Below, one piece after another: positions 1-10,182 of a stretch of 64,000 nt of DNA. The stretch lies in assembly GCF_000013885.1 (NCBI RefSeq), contig NC_007964.1, positions 3,892,001 to 3,956,000 of the forward strand, written 5' to 3'. The position numbers were made by a program, and so were the translations under genes. Origin of the DNA: Nitrobacter hamburgensis X14. GTDB taxonomy: Bacteria; Pseudomonadota; Alphaproteobacteria; Rhizobiales; Xanthobacteraceae. Position 1 is the stretch's first letter, and each line of letters opens with the position of its first letter. A model generated the notes under the pieces. The model searched no databases and had not been told where the DNA came from. It saw nothing but the letters and a program-made list of their open reading frames with translations.

Positions 1-2071
1 CCGCATAGCCCTTCTGGCCGCGATCCTGCAGGCGGAAGCTGAAGCCCGAGGAATTGCCGAGGTTGTCGATCGGCGGCGGCTGCAGCGCGGTGATCTTGGC
101 GTCGCGCAGCGAGGCCGACAGATCGCGATTGGCGTCAGCAACGATATTGGCGGCGGAATCCTTCTCAGGCCGTTCCGACCAGTCCTTCAGGGTGATGAAC
201 GCTTGCGCCGTGTTCATGCCCTGCCCCGAATAGGCGAAACCGGTGAGGAACGTGACATCCTCAATGCCGGGCCGTTTGGCCAGATATTTCTCGACCGCTT
301 CGACCGCAGCTTCGGTCCGGCCGTGGGACGAATCCGACGGCGTCTGCACGTCTGTCGTGATGAAGCCCTGATCGTCCACCGGCACGAAGCCGGCGGGCAG
401 ACGGCCGAAGGCCCAGACGAGAACCCCAACCAGCACGGCGTAAATCAGCATCAGGCGTCCGGTCCGCCCCAGCGACCAGCCGACGGTCGAGACGTAGCGG
501 CCGCGCACGCCCTCCAGCGTGCGATTGAACCAGCCGAACACGCCCTTGCGCGCGTGGCCGTGTCCGGCCTCGACCGGCTTCAGCAGCGTGGCGCAGAGCG
601 CCGGCGTCAGCGACAGGGCCATCAGGGCGGAGAAGGCGATCGCGGCGACCACCGTGACGGAGAACTGCCGGTAGATGATGCCGACGGAGCCCGGAAAGAA
701 CGCCATCGGCACGAACACCGCCATCAGCACCAGCGTGATGCCGATGATGGCGCTTGTGATCTGCGACATCGCCTTGCGCGCGGCCTCCTTCGGCGGCAGC
801 CCCTCCTCGGTCATGATGCGTTCGACATTCTCGACCACGACGATGGCGTCGTCGACCAGAATGCCGATCGCCAGCACCATTCCGAACATCGTCAGCATGT
901 TGATGGAGTAGCCTGCGACCAGCAGCACCGAACAGGTGCCGAGCAAGGCCACCGGCACCACGATGGTCGGAATGATGGTGTAGCGGATGTTCTGCAAAAA
1001 CAGGAACATCACGAGAAACACCAGCACCACCGCCTCGATCAGGGTATGCACAACCTTTTCGATCGAGGCCTCCACCACCGGCGTGATGTCGTAGGGGATA
1101 TCGTAGGCGATGGTCGCCGGGAAGAACTTCGACAACTCCTGCATCTTGGCTCTCACCGCGCTCGCGGTAGCAAGCGCGTTGGAGCCCGGCGCGAGCATCA
1201 CCGACAGACCGGCGGTCGGTTTGCCGTTGAGGCGAGTGGTGAACCGGTAGTCCATGCCGCCGACCTCGACCCGCGCCACGTCGCGCAGCCGCACGGTGGA
1301 GCCGTCGCGGTTGGCGCGCAGCAGGATGGAGCCGAATTCCTCGGGCGTGGTGAGTTGCCCCCTCACCAGGACCAGCGCCGCGGTTTTCTGACCGGCCCGG
1401 CTCGGCGGTGCGCCGATGCTGCCCGAGGCCACTTGCGCGTTCTGCGCCGCGATCGCCTTGGTGACGTCGTCCGAGGTCAGGTCGTAGCCGACCAGCTTCT
1501 CGGGATCGATCCAGACGCGCAGCGAGCGTTCGGTGGAAAACAGCGTGGCGCGGCCGACACCGGGAAGGCGTCGGATCTCGCCGATGATGTTGCGCATGAT
1601 GAAATCGCCGAGGCCGACCTCGTCGAGGCTGTTGTCGGTCGAGCGCAGCGTGACGATCTGCAGCGTGTCGCTGGACGCTTCCTCGACCAGGATGCCTTCC
1701 TTCAGCACGACAGCCGGCAGACGCGCCTCGATGCGCTTGATGCGGTTCTGCACGTCCACCGACGCCATATCGAGTTGGGTGCCGGGAACGAAATACGCGG
1801 TGATCTCGACCTGACCCAGGGAGTCGCTGGTGGATTCGAAACTGAGGATGCCCGAGGCGCCGTTGAGCTGTTCCTCGATCAGACGCGTGACGCTGTTGTA
1901 AAGGTTCTGCGGCGACGCGCCGGGATACGCGGTCGAGATCGAGATCGAGGGCGGCGCGATGATCGGATACTGCGCCACCGCCAGCAGCGGAATCGAGATC
2001 GCGCCGATCAGACAGATGAAAAGCGCGATCACCCAGGCAAAGACAGGCCGGTCGATGAAGAAAGCCGGCAT
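1..2071 (-). CDS. RND multidrug efflux permease (AcrB/MexB type), C-terminus beyond window
   Basis: Inner-membrane proton-driven pump of the HAE1 RND family, exporting drugs or hydrophobic compounds through a periplasmic adaptor and an outer-membrane channel. About 690 codons are visible; the family has about 1050, so the C-terminal third lies left of base 1. Reading leftward from the ATG at 2071, the protein opens with the family start MPAFFIDRPVFAWVI, a first membrane helix, then the porter domain. A block of helices contains GILVDDAIVVVENVER near residue 400, which carries the two adjacent aspartates used for proton relay in AcrB. The start lies 3 bases after the stop of the adaptor gene, so the two are one operon. 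The substrate cannot be read from the sequence. Confidence 0.93.
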   Translation of the reverse strand, partial: MPAFFIDRPVFAWVIALFICLIGAISIPLLAVAQYPIIAPPSISISTAYPGASPQNLYNSVTRLIEEQLNGASGILSFESTSDSLGQVEITAYFVPGTQLDMASVDVQNRIKRIEARLPAVVLKEGILVEEASSDTLQIVTLRSTDNSLDEVGLGDFIMRNIIGEIRRLPGVGRATLFSTERSLRVWIDPEKLVGYDLTSDDVTKAIAAQNAQVASGSIGAPPSRAGQKTAALVLVRGQLTTPEEFGSILLRANRDGSTVRLRDVARVEVGGMDYRFTTRLNGKPTAGLSVMLAPGSNALATASAVRAKMQELSKFFPATIAYDIPYDITPVVEASIEKVVHTLIEAVVLVFLVMFLFLQNIRYTIIPTIVVPVALLGTCSVLLVAGYSINMLTMFGMVLAIGILVDDAIVVVENVERIMTEEGLPPKEAARKAMSQITSAIIGITLVLMAVFVPMAFFPGSVGIIYRQFSVTVVAAIAFSALMALSLTPALCATLLKPVEAGHGHARKGVFGWFNRTLEGVRGRYVSTVGWSLGRTGRLMLIYAVLVGVLVWAFGRLPAGFVPVDDQGFITTDVQTPSDSSHGRTEAAVEAVEKYLAKRPGIEDVTFLTGFAYSGQGMNTAQAFITLKDWSERPEKDSAANIVADANRDLSASLRDAKITALQPPPIDNLGNSSGFSFRLQDRGQKGYA

Positions 2072-2074
2072 CCG

Positions 2075-3283
2075 CTACTGCCGGGCAACCGCTGTGGCGC
2101 CCGTCAGCGCTCCGGTCTCCCGCGAAGCATCGGCTTCCGCCCACATCACGGTGCGAACCTTGTCGCCGGCGGTGAATTTCTGGAAGCCCTCGACCACGAC
2201 GCGGTCGCCGGCCTTGAGTCCCTGGCTGACCATCGACAGCCCGTCCTGGACGGACGCTGTCCGGATCGGGCGCGCGATCACGCGATCGTCGTCCCTGACG
2301 ACGAAGACCTCGCTGCCGCCGCTGGTGTCGCGCTGCACCGCCTGCTGCGGAACGGCGATCGCATCGCTGTCAACGCCCTGCTCTAGCAGCACGCGGACGT
2401 ACATACCCGGCAGCAGTTCGCGCTTCGGATTCGGAAATTCGCCGCGCAGCGTCACCTGCCCGGTCGAGGCATCGACCTTGGCTTCGGAAAACAGGAATTT
2501 TCCGGGCAGCGGGTAGAGCGTTCCATCGTCGAGCACGAGACGGACTTTCGCCGCGCCCGGCGCGATGCGCTCCAGTTCGCCGCTCTCGAATGCACGGCGC
2601 AGGCTGTTGAGTTCGCTCACCGACTGGGTGAAGTCGGCGTAGATGGTGTCGAGTTGTTGCACCGTGGTCAGGCTGGCCGTCTCGTTCTGGACGACGAGCG
2701 CGCCCTCGGTGACCTGGGCCGCGCCGACCACGCCGCCGATCGGCGCCCGGATGGTGGTGTAATCGAGATGGAGCCGCGCCCGCGCGCGGTCCGCCTGGCG
2801 ACCGGCGACATCGGCCTCGGCCTGACGCATGTTGGCGATCGCTTTCTCGTTTTCGGCCTCGGAGGTGGCGTGCCGGGCCGTCAGTTTTTCGATGCGCCTC
2901 GCATGATGCGACGCCTGCTCGAATACGGCGTCGGCCTTTGCCAGCGCTGCCTCCGCCGCCTGCAATTCGACCGCGAACGGTTTTGAATCGATCTGATACA
3001 ACGGATCGCCAGCCTTGACCTCGCTGCCCTGCTCGAACAGGCGCTCGGTGATAATGCCGGAGACGCGGGGGCGCACCTCGGCAACGCGCAGCGGCGCGAT
3101 GCGGCCCGGCAGTTCGCGCACCATTGCATGCGGCTTCGGAACCACCGTAACGACGCTGACTTCCGGGGTGATCGCGCTGGTCGAGGCTTCCGCGGTGACG
3201 GGCTCGTCGCAGCCGCCAAGCAGCGGCGACAATCCGGCGATCAACAAAGCGACGGACGTCAGTCGTGAATTAAATCTTGGCAT
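2075..3283 (-). CDS. RND efflux periplasmic adaptor, lipoprotein (AcrA/MexA type)
   Basis: Membrane-fusion protein linking the downstream RND permease to an outer-membrane factor. The chosen ATG at 3283 gives 402 residues and a lipoprotein signal peptide ending in the lipobox LLGGC, so the mature protein should be anchored by its N-terminal cysteine. The order expected for AcrA follows: a beta-barrel/lipoyl half (PGRIAPLRVAEVRPRVSG, then GDPLYQIDSKPF), an alpha-helical hairpin rich in Ala, Glu and Arg, the second lipoyl half (IRAPIGGVVG), then barrel and membrane-proximal domains. A longer in-frame start at 3331 would add 16 residues encoded by a 15-base tandem duplication and would bury the signal peptide, so it is rejected. 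No regulator gene is adjacent. Confidence 0.92.
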   Translation of the reverse strand: MPRFNSRLTSVALLIAGLSPLLGGCDEPVTAEASTSAITPEVSVVTVVPKPHAMVRELPGRIAPLRVAEVRPRVSGIITERLFEQGSEVKAGDPLYQIDSKPFAVELQAAEAALAKADAVFEQASHHARRIEKLTARHATSEAENEKAIANMRQAEADVAGRQADRARARLHLDYTTIRAPIGGVVGAAQVTEGALVVQNETASLTTVQQLDTIYADFTQSVSELNSLRRAFESGELERIAPGAAKVRLVLDDGTLYPLPGKFLFSEAKVDASTGQVTLRGEFPNPKRELLPGMYVRVLLEQGVDSDAIAVPQQAVQRDTSGGSEVFVVRDDDRVIARPIRTASVQDGLSMVSQGLKAGDRVVVEGFQKFTAGDKVRTVMWAEADASRETGALTGATAVARQ

Positions 3284-3302
3284 TGGTGTTTGGAAACCCC
3301 GT

Positions 3303-3332
3303 GATGCAGGACGCAAAGATGCAGGACGCAAA
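3303..3332. repeat. 15-base tandem duplication upstream of the adaptor gene
   Basis: Two perfect head-to-tail copies of GATGCAGGACGCAAA (3303-3317 and 3318-3332) begin 20 bases upstream of the adaptor start codon. They fall in its probable leader or promoter. Confidence 0.9.
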
Positions 3333-3758
3333 AACCCGCGTTCCGCGAAGCGTGATGCCTCGCAGAGTCACATGTGAATCCGCGCGAACTGATGGGTTTT
3401 AAATTAGCCGACAACGATTGCGATGCAATACGCTTTGCCGGCGGCGCAATGTCACACAAACGCTATCATCTTGAAGTCACGTCAGTTTTGCGGATTCACA
3501 CAGTCGTGAGCCGGGTTCCATTCAAATTGAAACAAAATGGTAAGCAAGCGCGCGCCGATGCATCCGAGCCGCCGGCCTTGTCCGTGGACGAAAATATCGG
3601 TGGGCAAAAACAGCGACGCCACGATTCAAACCCGGTTCGCGTCCACACAGTAAACAGCATGGCAAAATCGATGGAAAAGCTATTTTTGCCGTCGACGCCG
3701 TGCATAATGCGGCTGGTCTCGACTCTCAGCCTCACCTGACGGGTAAGCACGCTCACTC
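3333..3758. other. Divergent intergenic region without a recognisable gene
   Basis: This stretch separates the leftward efflux operon from the rightward MotA-like gene and must hold both promoters. It is lower in GC than its surroundings. I see no convincing ORF, RNA or repeat in it. Short ORFs on both strands have no recognisable product or ribosome binding site. Confidence 0.5.
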
Positions 3759-4820
3759 ATGGCGCAAGGCACGGCCCCCCGCTCCGCACCGGAGATCGAA
3801 CTGACCAAGCTGTCGCCACCACGGATATTCCTGGTGCGCATGCTGGTGTTCATCGTGTTGTGCACCCTGGTGCTGGTGATCCTCTACAAGCAGATCGTTT
3901 CAGCGTTCTTCGCCAATCCCGGCCTCAACGCGCTGATCGCAGGGGTGCTGGCGATCGGAATCATTTTTGCCTTCCGGCAGGTGGTCCGGCTTTATCCCGA
4001 GATCGCGTGGGTCAACAATTTCCGCATCGCCGATCCGGGTCGGGCTCCCGACCGGAGGCCGCGGCTGCTGGCGCCGATGGCCGCGATTCTCGGGGGCGAA
4101 CGCACCGGGCGGGTGTCGATCTCGCAGCAGACCATGCGGCATCTGCTCGATTCCATCGCCACCCGGCTCGATGAAGCCCGCGATATCTCCCGCTACATGA
4201 CGGGACTTTTGGTGTTCCTCGGCCTGCTCGGCACGTTCTGGGGCCTGATCGAAACCGTCGGCTCGGTCGGCAAGGTGATCGACGGCCTGAAGGTCGGCGG
4301 CGACGCCGGGTCGCTGTTCGACACGCTGAAGGAAGGCCTCGCCGCGCCGCTCGGCGGCATGGGCATTTCGTTTTCGTCGTCGCTGTTCGGCCTCGCCGGA
4401 TCGCTGATCCTCGGTTTTCTCGACCTGCAATCCAGTCAGGCGCAGAACCGCTTCTATACCGACCTCGAGGACTGGCTCGCCACCACCGTTCGCGAATATG
4501 GCGGCGAGACTCGGGCCGATCCGTCGGCCGAGATAACGACCGCGATCGAGCGGCTTCGCGCCAGCGTCGAGGAAGCGGGGTCCGGCCACGACACAACCTC
4601 CGCAATGGCCAGCCTCGCGGCAGCCATTCAGGGGCTCGTCACCCATATGCGGAGCGAACAGCAGATGATCCGCGAATGGGCCGACGGACAGGGCGAGCAA
4701 AACCGCGAGATCAAAAAGCTGCTGGAGTATCTCGCACAACAGCCGGAAGAAGAACTGACAGTTCCCCTTTCCCCGGCCGACGCTTCGCGGTCGACGTCCT
4801 CGGCCGGGGGAGAGGCCTAG
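3759..4820 (+). CDS. MotA/TolQ/ExbB-family proton-channel protein
   Basis: Inner-membrane protein of 353 residues resembling the proton-channel subunit of MotA/TolQ/ExbB motors. Hydrophobic segments lie near residues 25-45, 50-72, 145-168 and 190-217. The last pair (LVFLGLLGTFWGLIETVG and PLGGMGISFSSSLFGLAGS) has the Gly/Ser/Thr-rich pattern of the conserved family domain. A long polar C-terminal tail, probably cytoplasmic, follows. It is paired with the next gene, which has a MotB-like helix and an OmpA domain, suggesting a peptidoglycan-anchored complex. Neither flagellar nor Tol/Ton genes are nearby, so the motor's job is unknown. The last ~18 codons lie in an inverted repeat (arms 4771-4780 and 4800-4809), and the TAG stop is the first three bases of an intergenic palindrome. 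Confidence 0.85.
   Translation: MAQGTAPRSAPEIELTKLSPPRIFLVRMLVFIVLCTLVLVILYKQIVSAFFANPGLNALIAGVLAIGIIFAFRQVVRLYPEIAWVNNFRIADPGRAPDRRPRLLAPMAAILGGERTGRVSISQQTMRHLLDSIATRLDEARDISRYMTGLLVFLGLLGTFWGLIETVGSVGKVIDGLKVGGDAGSLFDTLKEGLAAPLGGMGISFSSSLFGLAGSLILGFLDLQSSQAQNRFYTDLEDWLATTVREYGGETRADPSAEITTAIERLRASVEEAGSGHDTTSAMASLAAAIQGLVTHMRSEQQMIREWADGQGEQNREIKKLLEYLAQQPEEELTVPLSPADASRSTSSAGGEA
4771..4809. repeat. 10-base inverted repeat inside the 3' end of the MotA-like gene
   Basis: Perfect arms CCCCGGCCGA and TCGGCCGGGG enclose 19 bases. The structure lies within the coding sequence and directly precedes the intergenic palindrome starting at 4818. Confidence 0.8.
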
Positions 4821-4922
4821 AGTCTTTTCGCTTCTGATGAAATCAGAAGCGGGCTCCATAATTTCGATTTGACGCGTTTTCTTCCCGCGAACCGGTACCC
4901 ACTTCGCTCGAAAACGCTCTAG
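4818..4922. repeat. Two-part intergenic palindromic repeat (copy 1)
   Basis: First part: hairpin with arms GCTTCTGAT and ATCAGAAGC. Second part: GACGCGTTTTCTTCCCGCGA, then ACCGGTACCCACTTCGCTCG, then AAAACGCTCTAG. Near-identical copies lie at 39471-39577 and 49594-49700. It sits inside the probable operon of the MotA-like and OmpA genes and overlaps the upstream stop codon. Confidence 0.9.
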
Positions 4923-4934
4923 TAGAAGAGAAAT

Positions 4935-5966
4935 ATGATGGCCCTTGCACGCGGGCGCCGGAACGAGAGCGGATTCAACTACTGGCCGGGTTTCGTCGAT
5001 GCGCTCTCGACGCTGGTGCTCGCGATCGTATTCCTGCTGTCGGTGTTTCTGGTGGTGCAGTTCTTCCTGTCGCAGGAAGTGTCCGGCAAGGACAAGGCGC
5101 TGGAACAGCTCAATACCAAGATCGCTCAGTTGACCGATCTGCTGTCGCTGGAAAAGCTCGGCAAGCTCAGCCTCGGCGACGAGGTCAGCCAGTTGCGTGC
5201 GGGCCTCGCCTCGGCAGAGGCCGAGCGCGACCGGGTCAAGGGCCTCTATGATGGCCTCGCCGGCGCCGGCAACAATGCCGCCGGCCGCAACACCCAACTG
5301 AACAAGGCGCTGGATTCCGAGAAGCAGGTTTCGTCCCGCGCGCTGGCGCAGGTCGAGGTGCTGACCCAGCAGATCAGCGCGCTGCGCCGGCAACTGGCGG
5401 CGCTGGAGGATGCGCTCGATGCTTCGGAGAAAAAGGACAAGGAGTCGCAAAACCGCATCGCCGATCTCGGCCAGCGGCTGAACGTCGCGCTGGCGAAGCG
5501 GGTGCAGGAACTGTCGCGCTACCGATCGGAATTCTTCGGGCGCTTGCGCACCATTCTCGGCAACCGGCCGGACATCCGGGTCGTCGGCGACCGCTTCGTG
5601 TTCCAGTCGGAGGTGTTTTTCGATACCGCACAGGCGACGCTGCTGCCGGAAGGAAAGGCCGAGCTCGACAAGGTGGCCGGCGCGCTGATCGATCTCGACA
5701 AGCAGATCCCGCACGAGATCGCCTGGGTGCTGCGGGTCGACGGCCACACCGACGTCCGGCCGATCAGCAGCCCGGTTTTCAAGTCGAACTGGGAATTGTC
5801 GTCGGCGCGCGCGATCTCGGTGGTGCAATATCTGGTGTCGCTCGGCGTGCCGCCGCAGCGTCTGGTCGCCGCCGGCTTTGGCGAATTCCAGCCGCTCGAT
5901 CCCGGCACGACGGAAGACGCCTACAAGCGCAACCGCCGCATCGAATTGAAGCTGACAGAACGGTAA
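4935..5966 (+). CDS. OmpA/MotB-family peptidoglycan-binding protein
   Basis: A 343-residue partner of the preceding channel protein. A single N-terminal membrane helix (about residues 20-45) contains FVDALSTLVLAIVFLL; the Asp before the helix matches the position of the proton-binding Asp of MotB. Residues ~50-195 are charged and heptad-like, a predicted periplasmic coiled coil. Residues ~210-343 form an OmpA C-like domain ending in the peptidoglycan-binding pattern LSSARAISVVQYLVSLGV ... GFGEFQPL ... KRNRRIELKL. The architecture matches MotB/ZorB-like stators rather than a porin. It shares a strand and probably a transcript with the channel gene, 114 bases apart, with palindrome copy 1 between. 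The start is supported by AAGAGAAAT before the ATG. Confidence 0.86.
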   Translation: MMALARGRRNESGFNYWPGFVDALSTLVLAIVFLLSVFLVVQFFLSQEVSGKDKALEQLNTKIAQLTDLLSLEKLGKLSLGDEVSQLRAGLASAEAERDRVKGLYDGLAGAGNNAAGRNTQLNKALDSEKQVSSRALAQVEVLTQQISALRRQLAALEDALDASEKKDKESQNRIADLGQRLNVALAKRVQELSRYRSEFFGRLRTILGNRPDIRVVGDRFVFQSEVFFDTAQATLLPEGKAELDKVAGALIDLDKQIPHEIAWVLRVDGHTDVRPISSPVFKSNWELSSARAISVVQYLVSLGVPPQRLVAAGFGEFQPLDPGTTEDAYKRNRRIELKLTER

Positions 5967-6016
5967 GGGCATGATCCGGAAAAGTGGACGTCCGATTTTC
6001 GGATAAGATCATGCCC
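5967..6016. repeat. CATGATC-type palindromic repeat spanning a start codon
   Basis: Perfect 10-base arms GGGCATGATC (5967-5976) and GATCATGCCC (6007-6016) enclose AAAAGTGGACGTCCGATTTT-like core sequence. The left arm begins right after the stop codon of the OmpA gene, and the right arm contains the best ATG of the acetyltransferase. A related copy lies at 51686-51733. Confidence 0.9.
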
Positions 6017-6472
6017 GAACACGAGACAGAGTCGTTCAAACTTCGTCCCTACGCGCCCACCGACGAAGACGCCGCCATCGCGCTGTGGCAGACGACGTGG
6101 CAGCGGGCCTATCCCGCGATCGATTTCGCGGCCCGCGTGCCGTGGTGGCGCGAGCGCTGGCGCAACGAGCTTGTACCCAACACCGACATCGTCGTCGCCG
6201 AGCACTCCGGCGAACTGGCCGGCTTCGTCACCATCGATGCGGCGGGCTATCTCGATCAGCTCGTGGTCGGCCCCGCGCATTGGGGCGGTGCCATCGCCGG
6301 CGCGCTGATTCATGAAGCGAAACGGCGGTCGCCGGCGGGAATTACGCTGCTGGTCAACGCCGACAACGCCCGCGCCATCCGCTTCTACGCGCGCAATGGG
6401 TTCGCGCACACAGGCGACGCCGTCAATCCGACGTCGGGGCGGCCGGTCAAGCGCATGGAATGGAAGCCGTAA
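6011..6472 (+). CDS. GNAT-family N-acetyltransferase
   Basis: Small acetyltransferase of 153 residues; substrate unknown. The order is that of GNAT folds: an N-terminal strand (FKLRPYAPTDEDAAIALW), a central AGFVTIDAAGYLDQLVV strand with the pyrophosphate-loop region VGPAHWGGAIAGALI, and the C-terminal LLVNADNARAIRFYARNGF motif typical of motif B. The Gly pattern of the acetyl-CoA loop is looser than the textbook R-x-x-G-x-G/A. The ATG at 6011 lies in the right arm of a palindromic repeat. An alternative GTG at 5984 would add nine residues translated from repeat sequence and is less likely. No good Shine-Dalgarno sequence is visible for either start. Confidence 0.82.
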   Translation: MPEHETESFKLRPYAPTDEDAAIALWQTTWQRAYPAIDFAARVPWWRERWRNELVPNTDIVVAEHSGELAGFVTIDAAGYLDQLVVGPAHWGGAIAGALIHEAKRRSPAGITLLVNADNARAIRFYARNGFAHTGDAVNPTSGRPVKRMEWKP

Positions 6473-6489
6473 AACTCTCCATATCAGTC

Positions 6490-6574
6490 GTCATTGCCGG
6501 GCTTGACCCGGCAATCCATCGTTTGAAAAGGTTTTTCAGAGGGGATGGATGCCCGGATCAAGTCCGGGCATGAC
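6490..6574. repeat. GTCAT-GCCGGGCTTGACCCGGC palindromic repeat
   Basis: Starts GTCATTGCCGGGCTTGACCC and ends in the complementary CCGGATCAAGTCCGGGCATG, with ATCCATC/GATGGAT inner arms. It lies between the convergent acetyltransferase and ABC exporter genes and could act as a bidirectional 3' structure. Confidence 0.9.
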
Positions 6575-6585
6575 CATTATCTGCC

Positions 6586-8508
<1,923 letters not shown>

Positions 8509-8627
8509 CTAATAGGCCCCGCCGCCTGCGCTGGCAAATGCGCAAGGCGCGGCTTGTCCGTCAACCCCGGGTGCGATATAGAGCGGCCCAAATCTGCCGA
8601 AACCTCTTCGCCTTGCAAGGACAAGCC

Positions 8628-8855
8628 ATGAAAGCCGAAATTCACCCGGATTATCATACAATTAAGGTCGTGATGACCGACGGGACGGAATATATGACCC
8701 GTTCCACCTGGGGCAAGGACGGCGACACGCTGAACCTCGACATCGATTCCAAGTCGCATCCGGCCTGGACCGGGGGCTCCCAGCAGCTCCTCGATCGCGG
8801 CGGCCGCGTCTCCCGGTTCCAGAAGAAGTTCTCGGGCTTCCTCAAGAAAGACTGA
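8628..8855 (+). CDS. rpmE: 50S ribosomal protein L31
   Basis: Large-subunit protein of 75 residues. It begins [20 protein letters not shown] and carries the family motif [13 protein letters not shown]. It lacks the zinc-binding Cys residues of the C+ form, as in most Alphaproteobacteria. The start is fixed by the conserved N-terminus and a GCAAGG box 8 bases upstream. An intrinsic terminator follows at 8881-8907. Confidence 0.97.
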
Positions 8856-8880
8856 GCGGTTTCAGGTTGCGGGTTTTCAG

Positions 8881-8907
8881 AACGCTTCCGCCGCGCGGGA
8901 GCGTTTT
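8881..8907 (+). terminator. Intrinsic terminator of rpmE
   Basis: Arms AACGCTTCC and GGGAGCGTT (one G-T wobble) around CGCCGCGC, followed by TTTTCGTT. Confidence 0.75.
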
Positions 8908-9000
8908 CGTTGGACCTGCGTTTTCGCCGGACTGGAAGCGTGAACCTGGGACGTGAGAGTTTCGGACGATACGCCGAAAGCTTCCCAACAGCCTGTCAGG

Positions 9001-9029
9001 CGATCTGGCGCTCAGCCGATCTGGCGCTC
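9001..9029. repeat. 16-base tandem duplication at the 3' end of the DUF1465 gene
   Basis: CGATCTGGCGCTC occurs at 9001-9013 and 9017-9029, separated by AGC. The copies carry the last codons and stop of the leftward gene: translated, ERQIG-stop is followed by a second ERQI. Confidence 0.85.
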
Positions 9030-9533
9030 GAAGGCTTCCTTGAGACGGTTGAGTTGCGGCATCAGCGGATTGCCGGCCGGCCCCCGCTCGGCGGCCGGCG
9101 TATGGATGGTGGTGTCGAGGCGGCGCACCCGCACCTGCAAATTCATCGACCGTGCGATCAGGTCCTGCAACGGCCCCGGCAGCTTCCCGACCATGTCCTG
9201 CGGACCGGGATCCGCCGCCGTCAGCTTCACCCTGGTCTTTTCGCGGTTGGCCTGCGCCAAAGTCATCTCACCTTCCTTCACGGCGCGATGCAGCAAGAGC
9301 CACGATGCGAGTTGCATCAGCCGCGTGGTCAGACGCATGCTTTCGGTCGCATAGGTCAGGCTGACGGACCGTTCGAGGGTCCTGGCGTCGGTGCGGCCGT
9401 CACCGTCGAGATAGGCGGCGGTTGCCTCGACCAGATCCATGCCTTCCCGGAACAGGGCGGTGAACGCGGAAGAGCCGGCGAGGCGCTCGCTAAACTGGAC
9501 AAGACCGGTGTCGCCTGCCGATGGATCGGACAT
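9012..9533 (-). CDS. DUF1465 family protein, RcdA-like
   Basis: A 173-residue, mostly helical cytoplasmic protein of the DUF1465 family. The characterised member is Caulobacter RcdA, an adaptor that helps deliver the cell-cycle regulator CtrA to ClpXP. Family-like features are the N-terminal VQFSERLAGSSAFTALFREGM, the central helix region SLTYATESMRLTTRLMQLASWLLL, and the C-terminal PQLNRLKEAFERQIG. Whether it performs the RcdA role here is inference from family membership. The ATG at 9533 is the only sensible start. The 3' end is duplicated in tandem. It lies convergent to rpmE. Confidence 0.85.
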   Translation of the reverse strand: MSDPSAGDTGLVQFSERLAGSSAFTALFREGMDLVEATAAYLDGDGRTDARTLERSVSLTYATESMRLTTRLMQLASWLLLHRAVKEGEMTLAQANREKTRVKLTAADPGPQDMVGKLPGPLQDLIARSMNLQVRVRRLDTTIHTPAAERGPAGNPLMPQLNRLKEAFERQIG

Positions 9534-9909
9534 GGTTCACGCCTCACACAACTGAAAACGCCGCCAGCCGGCTTTTCGAGCGGCTTATGATGAACAAATC
9601 ATTGCTCGCCCCACGGCGGGAGTCCAGCGGAGGTATCCGCAAAGGTTAATTTACACGGCGCGTAACGCCGTCGCGGACGGACGGATGACGCAAGCAAAAA
9701 AAAGCCGCCGTTTCCGGCGGCCTGAGTTGATAACAGGGAGGCGTCAAACAGAGTGGACAGGAAGCCACTCGGCGTCCAATCAAGGACATTCCAGTCATAA
9801 TCGAGAAAGCTTAACCAATCGTAAACGAACGATTATCTTCAGCTTTCGTTTGCAATTTGGGCAAGGCGGCTCTGTCTTTTCCCCCTCTCCCTGAGGAGGC
9901 GAAGATTTC
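9534..9909. other. Intergenic region between DUF1465 and DUF1192 genes
   Basis: It holds the leftward intrinsic terminator at 9696-9721 and, to its left, the presumed promoter of the DUF1465 gene. The rest (9722-9909) is relatively AT-rich with no credible gene. Confidence 0.5.
9696..9721 (-). terminator. Intrinsic terminator after the DUF1192 gene
   Basis: On the minus strand a GCCGCC/GGCGGC stem is followed by eight T residues (A-run at 9696-9703 on the plus strand). It lies 188 bases past the stop of the leftward DUF1192 gene. Confidence 0.8.
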
Positions 9910-10101
9910 TCAGGATTTGAAAAAACTGTCGGCGGCGTCCTTCGAGGCGCGCTTCTTGACCTCTGCGGATCGCAGGCGCTCGATCTCGGCCGTCAGCAGC
10001 GCGATACGCTCGCCGAGTTCGTCCACCGAGAGCAGCGAGAGATCCTGTCCGATCTCGTGGGCGATCTTTTTCTTCGGCTTGTCGTCATCCTCGATGGCCA
10101 T
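9910..10101 (-). CDS. DUF1192 family small protein
   Basis: A 63-residue acidic-then-basic protein of unknown function, conserved in Rhizobiales next to a quinone oxidoreductase gene, as here. It begins MAIEDDDKPKKK and has a short heptad-like helix (LSVDELGERIALLTAEIERLRSAEVKKR) that suggests a coiled coil, then a polar tail. No enzymatic motif is visible. It is transcribed away from the quinone oxidoreductase gene. Confidence 0.85.
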   Translation of the reverse strand: MAIEDDDKPKKKIAHEIGQDLSLLSVDELGERIALLTAEIERLRSAEVKKRASKDAADSFFKS

Positions 10102-10182
10102 GCATCCTGCTCCCGCTTGCGCTCACCCACTTGCACTCAACGGTCCATGAAGCGCGATTGCCCGCCCGCAGCCGGCTGTCCA

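Noticed and set aside
203..2386. A 727-codon plus-strand ORF over the efflux permease and adaptor.
   Set aside because: It is the complementary frame of two clearly recognisable efflux genes; its Arg/Asp/His-rich product is typical of antisense frames in GC-rich DNA.
3759..5966. A Zorya antiphage system, suggested by the channel plus OmpA pair.
   Set aside because: No ZorC/ZorD or ZorE-like gene is adjacent; the neighbours are an acetyltransferase and an ABC exporter.
3900..5972. A 690-codon minus-strand ORF across the MotA-like and OmpA genes.
   Set aside because: It runs antisense through two genes and the palindrome between them and has no domain.
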